Part shown: in pieces, positions 26,717-34,125 of the stretch | How positions within the stretch are numbered: the stretch's first letter is position 1 | Layout: each line of letters begins with the position of its first letter | Source: Paenibacillus mesophilus | GTDB taxonomy: Bacteria; Bacillota; Bacilli; Paenibacillales; NBRC-103111 | Direction of reading: 5' to 3' | NCBI RefSeq assembly: GCF_005938385.1 | Contig: NZ_VCRA01000034.1 | Location: 1-64,000, forward strand | Length of the DNA stretch: 64,000 nt | Position numbers and translations under genes: made by a program | Notes under the pieces: model-generated | What the model was told of the DNA's origin: nothing | Database searches by the model: none | What the model saw: only the letters and a program-made list of their open reading frames with translations

Positions 26717-26750
26717 ACAGGAGCAGGCACCTCGGCGAGCTGCTCCTGTT
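26717..26750. terminator. Strong hairpin upstream of the sigma-fusion gene
   Basis: AACAGGAGCAG (26717-26727) is the exact complement of CTGCTCCTGTT (26740-26750). The T-run after it is poor (CGTT), so it may be a weak terminator or an RNA-structure element in a leader. Confidence 0.5.
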
Positions 26751-26796
26751 CGTTACACCGTTTCGTCCGGGGCAGAAAAAATTTTAATGAAACTTG

Positions 26797-26824
26797 TGTC
26801 TTTTTCCCATCTTGAAGGGTCTAA
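26797..26824 (+). promoter_or_regulatory. Candidate ECF-type promoter of the sigma-fusion gene
   Basis: TGTCTT and GTCTAA are 16 bases apart, 24 bases upstream of the GTG start. A TGAAAC box lies just before. ECF genes of Bacilli are often autoregulated from promoters with a TGxAAC-like -35 and a CGTC/GTCT-type -10. This is a pattern match by eye. Confidence 0.35.
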
Positions 26825-26848
26825 CATAACTGGGAGGTGCTCCGATCC

Positions 26849-29308
26849 GTGAATTGGCACGATAATGATCTGTTAATGGAGCATTATGATCGCATCAAGC
26901 GGTATATCGCCTACAAAGCCGGAATCGATCAGGCGGAGGATTTGACGCAACAGGTGTTTCTCAAGGCCAATCAGTCGCTGAACTCGTTTCAGAACAAATC
27001 GAGTTTGTACACTTGGCTGTATTCCATTGCCTCCAACACCATGATGAAAGAAGCAAGGAGGGCGTATCGCACCAAAGAGTTGCTGGTAGGTCAGGAGACT
27101 AACTTTTCGCGTTTTATAACGACCGACTTCACGAAAGAGGTGGATTTCAAAATTGATCTCGGTACTTCCCTCAATAAACTGGATCAGATCGACCAAGAAA
27201 TTCTCACGTTGCGTTATATTGCCGACTACTCCTTCCGCGACATCGCCAAGCTGTTGAAATTGAATGAAAGCATGATCAAAAACAGGATGTACCGCTGCCT
27301 CGGAAAAATGAGAAATGACTTGGAAAACTGGCACATAGCAGCGCCCTTTAACCCCAAGCAGTACATTAACATGGTCAATATGCTGGAAACTGGGCAAAGC
27401 GGTCCGGAATTCCAGAAGGTGACCGACGACTTCATGTCCATTTTGCGCCAAAACTTCCGGCGCATTACGTCAGCTTTAAATTTCACCCCTCACACAAAAA
27501 TAGCGTATGAGATTTATCCCGATCAAGAATCGATGTTCCCGGAAGCACATCCCTCTAAAAAATCCTTCATCGGAAGATTCGGTCAGTTGAACGTTGTGAA
27601 GATCGTTTCCCCTTTGAATCCGGGGCCGCACTATGATTATAACGCTATCGTCCTGCGCTCTTTGGCTCTGTATAGTAAAGTGCTAACCAAGCAATTGAAC
27701 CCGCAAATACCGTTGTTTCTTCTACACGGGGTAGGAGAGTATCTCGGGCAAGAATGGTCCCGCGAGCAAGTACGAAGCCGGGTAGCTTCCAGGTACCGAC
27801 AACGTGAACTGCCTTCGATTCAATACTTGCGGGTAGTGGACTCGCTTAAGTTTTTAACGATTGGAGGCCGAGAATTAGGCTATACCCTGATTGATTTTAT
27901 CGTGATCCGATATAGTTGGGACGCCCTCCATCGCCTGCTTCGAGACCCGGGCAACCTCGAATCCATCTTTGGGTGCACACAGAGCCAGTTTGAGGCGGAG
28001 TGGAAGCAGTTCTTGATGGAACAGGTTATGGATGATGCGTGTGATTCGCCAGGAGCCGTAATATCCCCTGAACAGCCAAGTTCGAAAGAGCGGTCTTTGA
28101 CGATTCTTATACCCGACCATGACGCCGGATCAACCAGGTACAGAATAGCCACGTTCATCGAAAATGCACAAGCTTTCAAATCCGCCAATCCCGGGACAGA
28201 GGTTACGATTGACACAATGCCTATACGCGATTTCCATGGGGCCAAATTTTTGGAACGAATAGGCGGCTCCAATGATGTAGACCTCGTCTTTTGGCCTTAT
28301 GGTACCGCGTTCAGCAGACAGGGACTGTTTGTCGATCTGCTTCACTTTTATAAGGAAGATGGAATAACTCCCGATGACTTATACAAACCGCTAACCGAAA
28401 TGATGACAGAGGACGGACAATTAACAGGGATCCCGATGTCTCCTCAACCGCTGGCCGTATTCTATAACAGAGATTGGTTCAACAGGGCAAATCTGCCCGA
28501 GCCGACGGAGGAGTGGACTTGGGAACAATTTTTCGCCTTGTCGGTCCATTTGAAAGAGGCCAACACCGTCCGGGGGAAGGAGATTTACGGCAGCGCAGTT
28601 CCGATCATCCCGGATTTATTAGAATCGCTTGCACAAAGCAACGGCGGCAGCATGCTGTCACCTGACAATAGCCGCTTTACCGGATATTTGGATAGCCGGC
28701 CTGTCACCGAAGCGTTCGCCTTGTTGCTGAAGGAGATCAACAACCAAGATGTCGTAAAAAAGCTGCCCAATGGGACAAATGCAATCCTAAGCGAAATTTC
28801 CTCCGGCAATGTGGGAATGTGCGTCGGGAGAATCGGGATGTATGCTTTCCTTACTCGTAATCCGAAGCTGAAAGAAAGGATCGGAGTTGCTCCGCTGCCC
28901 CGCCTGGCGAGCGGAGTTCGGGCCAATGCGGTATGGATCCAGGATGCTCTCTCCATCGCCACCGCTTCCAAGCAGCAACAACTGGCTTGGAAGTTCATCA
29001 AGGATATTGTTCTTAATCCGGAAAGCAAATTCCAAGTTGATTGGTCGAAACAGGAAACACTTGCCTCCCGGTCTTCCATACACAAGCTTAAGCTGAACGA
29101 CGAGCCGGCATGGAAGGTATTTATTGACGAATTGAATCATGCTGTTAAACCGGTCATTTACCGCAACCCAAAAATCAAAATGATCGCTACGGCAGATAAA
29201 TTGTTTCGTCTTGCTTCCCTCGGCTCGGAAGCGGAGGTGCAAATGGAACTTTCGCGATTAGCTTCCGTGATTGATGGATTGTTGGATGAGACCAAACCGA
29301 TGCCGTAA
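26849..29308 (+). CDS. Fusion: ECF-type sigma factor + degenerate gluzincin-like region + solute-binding-protein domain
   Basis: An 819-residue protein with three parts. Residues 1-160 are an ECF sigma factor: region 2 (IDQAEDLTQQVFLKANQSLN, SLYTWLYSIASNTM) and region 4 (LDQIDQEILTLRYIADYSFRDIAKLL). Residues 165-400 look like a peptidase-MA/gluzincin domain: PLFLLHGVGEYLGQEW near 287-302 matches the glutamate-ligand end, but no HExxH is visible. Residues 415-819 are a full family-1 sugar-binding-protein domain (GIPMSPQPLAVFYNRDW, TEEWTWEQFF, SPDNS, GYLDSR, APLPRL). It has no signal peptide, lipobox or membrane helix, so it should be cytoplasmic. GTG 26849 has GGGAGG 11 bases upstream; the GTG at 26837 overlaps that site. 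It is followed 43 bases later by a lipoprotein with the same binding domain. Confidence 0.85.
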   Translation: MNWHDNDLLMEHYDRIKRYIAYKAGIDQAEDLTQQVFLKANQSLNSFQNKSSLYTWLYSIASNTMMKEARRAYRTKELLVGQETNFSRFITTDFTKEVDFKIDLGTSLNKLDQIDQEILTLRYIADYSFRDIAKLLKLNESMIKNRMYRCLGKMRNDLENWHIAAPFNPKQYINMVNMLETGQSGPEFQKVTDDFMSILRQNFRRITSALNFTPHTKIAYEIYPDQESMFPEAHPSKKSFIGRFGQLNVVKIVSPLNPGPHYDYNAIVLRSLALYSKVLTKQLNPQIPLFLLHGVGEYLGQEWSREQVRSRVASRYRQRELPSIQYLRVVDSLKFLTIGGRELGYTLIDFIVIRYSWDALHRLLRDPGNLESIFGCTQSQFEAEWKQFLMEQVMDDACDSPGAVISPEQPSSKERSLTILIPDHDAGSTRYRIATFIENAQAFKSANPGTEVTIDTMPIRDFHGAKFLERIGGSNDVDLVFWPYGTAFSRQGLFVDLLHFYKEDGITPDDLYKPLTEMMTEDGQLTGIPMSPQPLAVFYNRDWFNRANLPEPTEEWTWEQFFALSVHLKEANTVRGKEIYGSAVPIIPDLLESLAQSNGGSMLSPDNSRFTGYLDSRPVTEAFALLLKEINNQDVVKKLPNGTNAILSEISSGNVGMCVGRIGMYAFLTRNPKLKERIGVAPLPRLASGVRANAVWIQDALSIATASKQQQLAWKFIKDIVLNPESKFQVDWSKQETLASRSSIHKLKLNDEPAWKVFIDELNHAVKPVIYRNPKIKMIATADKLFRLASLGSEAEVQMELSRLASVIDGLLDETKPMP

Positions 29309-29351
29309 TTTCCCATTCTTTTGAAGTGAATAATTGGGGGGAGTGGAACGA

Positions 29352-30689
29352 ATGAAGAAGGCGATTGCAATTTATGTGTTATGCGGTGCTCTTTTATCTG
29401 GCTGCTCAGGGGCCGACGAAAATAAGACGGACAACAATAAGATCGTGAAGGCAGACGAAACGAAGAACCGGGAGTTAGTGCTTTTGATGCCGGAAAATAC
29501 AGCGGCATCCACAAAGTACCGAATTGATACAGTTCAAAAGTATTCAAAACAATTTGAAACGGCAAACCCAGGCGTTCACATCATCATTGAAAAGCTCCCC
29601 TCACAAAGCTACCAGAGAGATTTGAACGCGCGATTGAAGGAAGGGAAGAAGACGGATCTTATATTCGCCCCGTTTTATCCGCTCCTTGCTGAAGCAGGAA
29701 TATATGCCGATCTACTCGCCTTTTTTAAAACGGATCGAATGGCAACCGATGACCTGTACGAATCTCTTACAAAAATGGTAACAACAACTAAAGGTAATCT
29801 TATTGGCATCCCAATGTCGCCGGCACCACTAGCCGTATATTATAACAAGGAATGGTTCGATAAAGCAGGAATCAGCTATCCTAGCGGTGATTGGACCTGG
29901 GAGCAGTACTTTGACCTGTCCATCAAGCTTAAATCTGCTAATGCTGTGGCTAATAAAGAGGTTTACGGAAGCACGATTCCGTTCGAGCTCACGTTTTTAG
30001 AGTCACTGGTGCAAAGCAGCGGCGGCAGTATATTATCACCGGACAACAGCAAGGTCAGCGGTTATTTGGACAGTCGTTTGATTTCGGATGCCTTTGCGCT
30101 GCTGGTTCATCATAAGAACACGAACAACGCGATTAAGATCGTGGAAAACATGGGTAATCCCACCTTATACGAAATGTGGGATGGCAATGTAGGTATGAGC
30201 ATAGCGCCATACGGCATGTATTCTTTTTTAGAGCAAACAAACCGAGCAACAGTCGGAAAAACAGCAGTCGCTCCGCTGCCACGTCTGGAAAAAGGAAAAA
30301 AAGTAAACAGCGTGAACATTCAAACCTTGTCTATTGCAGCCATATCGAAACAACAGGAGTTGGCTTGGAAGTTTATAAAGGACGTTATTCTGAATGCGGA
30401 CAGCGGGTTTCATAAGGATTGGTCACGTCAGGAATTGTTAACGTCTAAGTCTGCTGTTCAGAAGCTCGGTCAGGCTGCCGATCCTGTAATCAAGGTATTT
30501 CTCGAAGAGCTGAATTACGGGATTACGCCGTCTGCCTATCGAAATCCTTACCTGCCTGCGCTTATGACTAAGAGATACATCGGGAGCACGCTTGATGCTT
30601 CATCCAGCGAAGCTATACAAACATTACTGACAGAGGCTGCCCATACGATCGACCAGCAGTTGGCGCTTGCTGCACAACAACAGAAATAA
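29352..30689 (+). CDS. Solute-binding lipoprotein paralogous to the sigma-fusion C-terminus
   Basis: A 445-residue lipoprotein. The signal peptide ends in LLSGC (Cys18). The mature part is a family-1 solute-binding protein collinear with residues 415-819 of the upstream fusion. Shared blocks include YRI near the start, ANPG, GIPMSPxPLAV, WTWEQ, EVYGS/EIYGS, SPDNS, GYLDSR, GNVGM, APLPRL, QQxLAWKFIKD and an AYRNP/IYRNP end. GGGGGGAG precedes ATG 29352. There are no permease genes nearby. The adjacent cytoplasmic and surface copies of one binding domain suggest a shared ligand and a sensing rather than transport job (inference). An intrinsic terminator follows. Confidence 0.88.
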   Translation: MKKAIAIYVLCGALLSGCSGADENKTDNNKIVKADETKNRELVLLMPENTAASTKYRIDTVQKYSKQFETANPGVHIIIEKLPSQSYQRDLNARLKEGKKTDLIFAPFYPLLAEAGIYADLLAFFKTDRMATDDLYESLTKMVTTTKGNLIGIPMSPAPLAVYYNKEWFDKAGISYPSGDWTWEQYFDLSIKLKSANAVANKEVYGSTIPFELTFLESLVQSSGGSILSPDNSKVSGYLDSRLISDAFALLVHHKNTNNAIKIVENMGNPTLYEMWDGNVGMSIAPYGMYSFLEQTNRATVGKTAVAPLPRLEKGKKVNSVNIQTLSIAAISKQQELAWKFIKDVILNADSGFHKDWSRQELLTSKSAVQKLGQAADPVIKVFLEELNYGITPSAYRNPYLPALMTKRYIGSTLDASSSEAIQTLLTEAAHTIDQQLALAAQQQK

Positions 30690-30755
30690 TGTATAGGTGC
30701 ACGATTGCATCAACTGTCCAATAAAACAGAGACGATAGCTCAGGAAAAACATTTG

Positions 30756-30792
30756 AAGGCAGCCGGCTTCTTACGATCGGCTGCCTTTCTCA
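30756..30792 (+). terminator. Intrinsic terminator, GGCAGCC-type hairpin 1
   Basis: AAGGCAGCCG (30756-30765) is complementary to CGGCTGCCTT (30778-30787), followed by a T-rich end. It is nearly the same sequence as the hairpin at 31735-31758. Confidence 0.85.
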
Positions 30793-30901
30793 ACTAACTT
30801 GCAGGATAGTGCAGTATTGGCTCACATACTATTTGACGTTACTTCTTGTAAATGTTATTTTTGTGTAATACCCATTTTATGGGTCACAATTTAAGGAGTG
30901 T

Positions 30902-31711
30902 ATGGCATTGAAGTTACCTGTACACGAACGGTTCATTGAGCAGGCAAAAGAGTATGTAAGACAAGATCATCGACTTACAGGTCTCCTTGCAGGCGGTTCC
31001 ATGATACACGGAGCAATGGATGAGTACAGTGATCTGGATTTAATAATCGTATACAATTGCGCTTTTCGAAATGAGATCATGGAACAACGACTCCGTATCG
31101 CAGAAGGGCTCGGTAACTTACTTTCGGCATTCACCGGCGAGCATGTCGGAGAACCCAGATTGCTTATTTGTTTATATGGCCCAGTACCTCTTCATGTCGA
31201 TCTTAAGTTTGTTCAAGTGGAGGAGCTCAAGATACGAATCGAGAACCCGCTGATTCTTTGGGAGAGAGGTTCTGATATTACAACGATACTCAGCAAAGCA
31301 ACCCCTACTTTCCCTTTCCTTGATCCTCAGTGGATTGAGGATCGTTTCTGGGTTTGGGTGCATTACGGTGCGACTAAATTAGGGAGGGGCGAGTTGTTCG
31401 AACTGATCGATCACCTAACATTTATTCGAAATGCTGTGTTAGGGCCGTTGGTTCTCATTCGCAACGGCCATTCACCGCGAGGGGTTCGAAAGCTCGAGAA
31501 ATATGCTTCAAAAGAACTGGAAGAACTTAAAGGAACGATTCCTTTCCACAGCTTCGAAAGTTGCTACCACGCGCTAAAAAACACGATTAAGATGTACCAA
31601 CGATTACGTACAGCTTCAGAGATTGTACCTAAAATGGAAGCTGAACGCGTCTCAATCGAGTTTCTTGAAAGTATATATTCAGACAATTCCAGTAGCAACT
31701 TGTTCAATTAA
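30902..31711 (+). CDS. Nucleotidyltransferase-fold protein (aminoglycoside adenylyltransferase-like)
   Basis: A 269-residue protein with a Pol-beta-type nucleotidyltransferase core: GG-S at 31-33 (LAGGSMIHG), the catalytic pair Asp44-x-Asp46 (SDLDLII) and a third acidic residue in HVDLKF at about 99-102. A helical C-terminal domain follows. Related proteins adenylylate aminoglycosides or lincosamides or have unknown substrates. ATG 30902 is close to AAGGAG (3-4 bases); a TTG at 30908 is better spaced and may be the true start. It is flanked by two related terminators and looks monocistronic. Confidence 0.75.
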   Translation: MALKLPVHERFIEQAKEYVRQDHRLTGLLAGGSMIHGAMDEYSDLDLIIVYNCAFRNEIMEQRLRIAEGLGNLLSAFTGEHVGEPRLLICLYGPVPLHVDLKFVQVEELKIRIENPLILWERGSDITTILSKATPTFPFLDPQWIEDRFWVWVHYGATKLGRGELFELIDHLTFIRNAVLGPLVLIRNGHSPRGVRKLEKYASKELEELKGTIPFHSFESCYHALKNTIKMYQRLRTASEIVPKMEAERVSIEFLESIYSDNSSSNLFN

Positions 31712-31734
31712 CGGATACAATAGTTGAGGCAGCC

Positions 31735-31758
31735 GGCTTTTTACGATCGGTTGCCTTT
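31735..31758 (+). terminator. Intrinsic terminator, GGCAGCC-type hairpin 2
   Basis: GAGGCAGCCG pairs with CGGTTGCCTTTTT across the loop GCTTTTTACGAT. The loop and downstream bases closely match hairpin 1, so the two copies share ancestry. Confidence 0.8.
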
Positions 31759-31918
31759 TTCAATTAACGGGAGTTTAGTACCAATATGTGTTAAATGAAG
31801 CTGTCTAAAAGCATAAACTGCACAAGATTAAATTAACTAAAAAAGTTTTTACCGTTTTCTTGATATTCAAGATAAGGTAGGATTAATTAACATAGTTTTA
31901 TATGGGGTGTGGTAAGAC

Positions 31919-32536
31919 ATGGAGAACAACCATCCATCACATAATTTACAACAAGTAATTCAGACTATTGTTTCTTCTATTAATCAGCGTCTGATTGGTC
32001 AAATTGGACCTTTGATCGTGTCACTGGATGGTGGAAGCGGGGCAGGAAAATCTACGTTGGCTGCTGAGGTGGCTTCACGGTTGGATGCTACAGTCATCCA
32101 GTGTGACGACTTTTTCGATGCAACTATTACTAACGAGGAATGGGATTCATTCACAGTGGAACAAAAGTGTCATCGTTGCATTGACTGGCAGCGTATGCGT
32201 AATGAAGCATTATTACCACTATTAGCAGGTAAGAAAGCTCAATATCGTCCTTTTTCTTTTTCATCAGGAAATGGTTTGGCATTGCACATGGTTACTTTAC
32301 AGCCTTCAAAGATCATTATCCTCGATGAGATTTATAGCTCTCTCCCTGAGATGCTCGATGTTGTTCACCTTACGATTCTCGTAGATGTATTACCCGAACT
32401 TCGCCGCTATAGGCATAATAGTAGAGAGGGTACTGACGATGTTGATTGGCATAGTAGATGGGATGCCGTTGAGGATTATTATTTTTCAGTCCTACGACCG
32501 CCAACATCATATCATTTAATAGTGTTTAACACTTAG
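31919..32536 (+). CDS. Uridine kinase-like P-loop kinase
   Basis: A 205-residue cytoplasmic P-loop kinase of the uridine-kinase/phosphoribulokinase superfamily. It has Walker A DGGSGAGKSTLAAEV (about residues 37-51), an acidic QCDDFFD substrate motif at about 60-66, KIIILDEIYSS as the Walker B equivalent and a TILVDV strand after it. Substrate is unknown; nucleosides, pantothenate-like compounds or a drug are all possible. GGGGTGTGG precedes the ATG. It is a single gene followed by a third GGCAGCC hairpin. Confidence 0.8.
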   Translation: MENNHPSHNLQQVIQTIVSSINQRLIGQIGPLIVSLDGGSGAGKSTLAAEVASRLDATVIQCDDFFDATITNEEWDSFTVEQKCHRCIDWQRMRNEALLPLLAGKKAQYRPFSFSSGNGLALHMVTLQPSKIIILDEIYSSLPEMLDVVHLTILVDVLPELRRYRHNSREGTDDVDWHSRWDAVEDYYFSVLRPPTSYHLIVFNT

Positions 32537-32582
32537 TACATATTGAGCTAAACGGAGACGAGAGCTGAATAAAGATACATGA

Positions 32583-32611
32583 AGGCAGCCATCCAGAACG
32601 ATCGGCTGCCT
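32583..32611. terminator. GGCAGCC-type hairpin 3
   Basis: AGGCAGCC (32583-32590) and GGCTGCCT (32604-32611) form a hairpin sharing ACGATCGG in its arm with hairpins 1 and 2. The T-run is missing. It lies between the converging kinase gene and the minus-strand lipoprotein gene. Confidence 0.65.
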
Positions 32612-32664
32612 GTAATGCTCCCCATTCCCTTCAGAGATTCCTTAGTTATGCCTGCATTCTGAAG

Positions 32665-33981
32665 TTATTTCATTTTTTCCGAATCGATTGCTTTCTGGCC
32701 AGCTTCACTGGCATCTCTAAGTGCTGTGTTGATATCTTTCATTCCCGCGAGATACTTATACATCTCATTGTAAAGCATTGGTTGAACAAGGCCGTCGTAT
32801 TTCGTTTTGACGGGGGCCTGGGCCATCTTAGCGGGAAACCAAGCATTCATATTTTTTCCTGACAGCATCGGCACGTCTTGTCCGAATTGCTGGATAACCT
32901 CCTTTGTCATAACGACTGGCACAATCGTAGCTTTTCGGGCGAACTGCTTCTGCATATCCGAAGAAGTCAAAAAGGAAATGACTTGAAAAGCATCGTTCTT
33001 ATTTTTACTTTGTTTCGTAACTAGTGCGTAGTTCGGATAAGATTGTGTAGCGACTCCTGGAGATGTTTTGAAAGTTGGTAGTTGCGCCGCATCCCAGTTC
33101 ATGGTTTTCAATTCCTCTTCAAGATTAGACAATGTAATGTACATGGCTGAGACTTTATCTTGAAAAAAACTTCTTTTTTGCGATTCCAATTGTACGGTTT
33201 TATCGGTTACTTCGTTGCCCGGAATAGAATAAAATCTGTAGAAATTCTCAGCAATTTGTTTCCAATTGTTGGTGATGAGTGTCGTTTTTTCCGTCATGGG
33301 ATCAACGAAGCCAGCCGAGAGTTGATTCAGCAGCATGATGTGACCGGTTGTCATGGAAAAACCACGATATTGGATACCACCTTCGGAGCGGGTTAATTTC
33401 TTGGCTATCTCGTATAGGTCGTCCCATGTTATGCCATCCTCGGGATAAGGCACTCCAAACTTGTCGAAAATGTCTTTATTGTATTTGATGAGCATAGTGG
33501 TCGTTCCGTAAGGAAGCCCATACATGCCTCCTCCAGCCAAATTCCGCATTTGCTCAATCGAGGTCGGTTCCAGTTTATCCATATTATAGTTATGCGTTTT
33601 GAGCAGATCGGATATGTCGTAGGCCAGATCGTACTTGACTGGAAAAGGTAAAATGGCGTTGACGGAACCCATCCAAATATCGATGGTTTGACCGGACGAA
33701 ATGAGATCCTCCATCATCGTTCCTTTCCCGACGGGAATAAATTTTGGCATGATATGAGGAAAGGTCTGCTTGATTGCGTTTCCGTATTGCTCCATGAAAA
33801 GTTCTTCTGTCCAACCGCTGGCTTGGATGTAGAAAACCATCTCGATTGGCTCTTTTTTGTTTGTTGCTTCGCCGCTTGACTGGTCATCTACTGTCTGTTG
33901 GCTCTTACCGAATCCACAAGCTGACAACAGGACGCCGAATAGAGCAATTAGAGAGAATTTGAGTATTATTTTTGTGGTCAT
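32665..33981 (-). CDS. Orphan extracellular solute-binding lipoprotein (family 1)
   Basis: A 438-residue lipoprotein: signal peptide with lipobox LSAC (Cys22), then a family-1 sugar-binding fold (IEMVFYIQASGWTEELFMEQ, LPYGTTTMLIKYNKDIFDKF, YPEDGITWDDLYEIAKKL, AFQVISFLTSSDMQKQFA). ATG 33981 has AAGGGG upstream; a longer frame is open but carries no signal. There are no permeases nearby. It follows a Tat-type beta-helix gene on the same strand, 144 bases apart, so both may be controlled together by the GH31-AraC regulator. Either permeases elsewhere serve it or it is a sensing protein. Confidence 0.87.
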   Translation of the reverse strand: MTTKIILKFSLIALFGVLLSACGFGKSQQTVDDQSSGEATNKKEPIEMVFYIQASGWTEELFMEQYGNAIKQTFPHIMPKFIPVGKGTMMEDLISSGQTIDIWMGSVNAILPFPVKYDLAYDISDLLKTHNYNMDKLEPTSIEQMRNLAGGGMYGLPYGTTTMLIKYNKDIFDKFGVPYPEDGITWDDLYEIAKKLTRSEGGIQYRGFSMTTGHIMLLNQLSAGFVDPMTEKTTLITNNWKQIAENFYRFYSIPGNEVTDKTVQLESQKRSFFQDKVSAMYITLSNLEEELKTMNWDAAQLPTFKTSPGVATQSYPNYALVTKQSKNKNDAFQVISFLTSSDMQKQFARKATIVPVVMTKEVIQQFGQDVPMLSGKNMNAWFPAKMAQAPVKTKYDGLVQPMLYNEMYKYLAGMKDINTALRDASEAGQKAIDSEKMK

Positions 33982-34125
33982 TTTGTGTAACCCCTTTCTA
34001 TTTCTGATAGACACTTTCTCGGTACAACTAAAAAGTGTTCCTTGATTCGCCCCCCGCAAGTTCGCCGCAGGAAAGCCCACATCCGTTCCTGACAAACACT
34101 TCTCTGTTGCTGCAATAAAGCCAAG

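Noticed and set aside
30902..32536. Nucleotidyltransferase and uridine-kinase-like genes as an antibiotic-resistance cassette
   Set aside because: The folds fit drug-modifying enzymes but also many house-keeping roles; no substrate-specific motif supports a resistance call.
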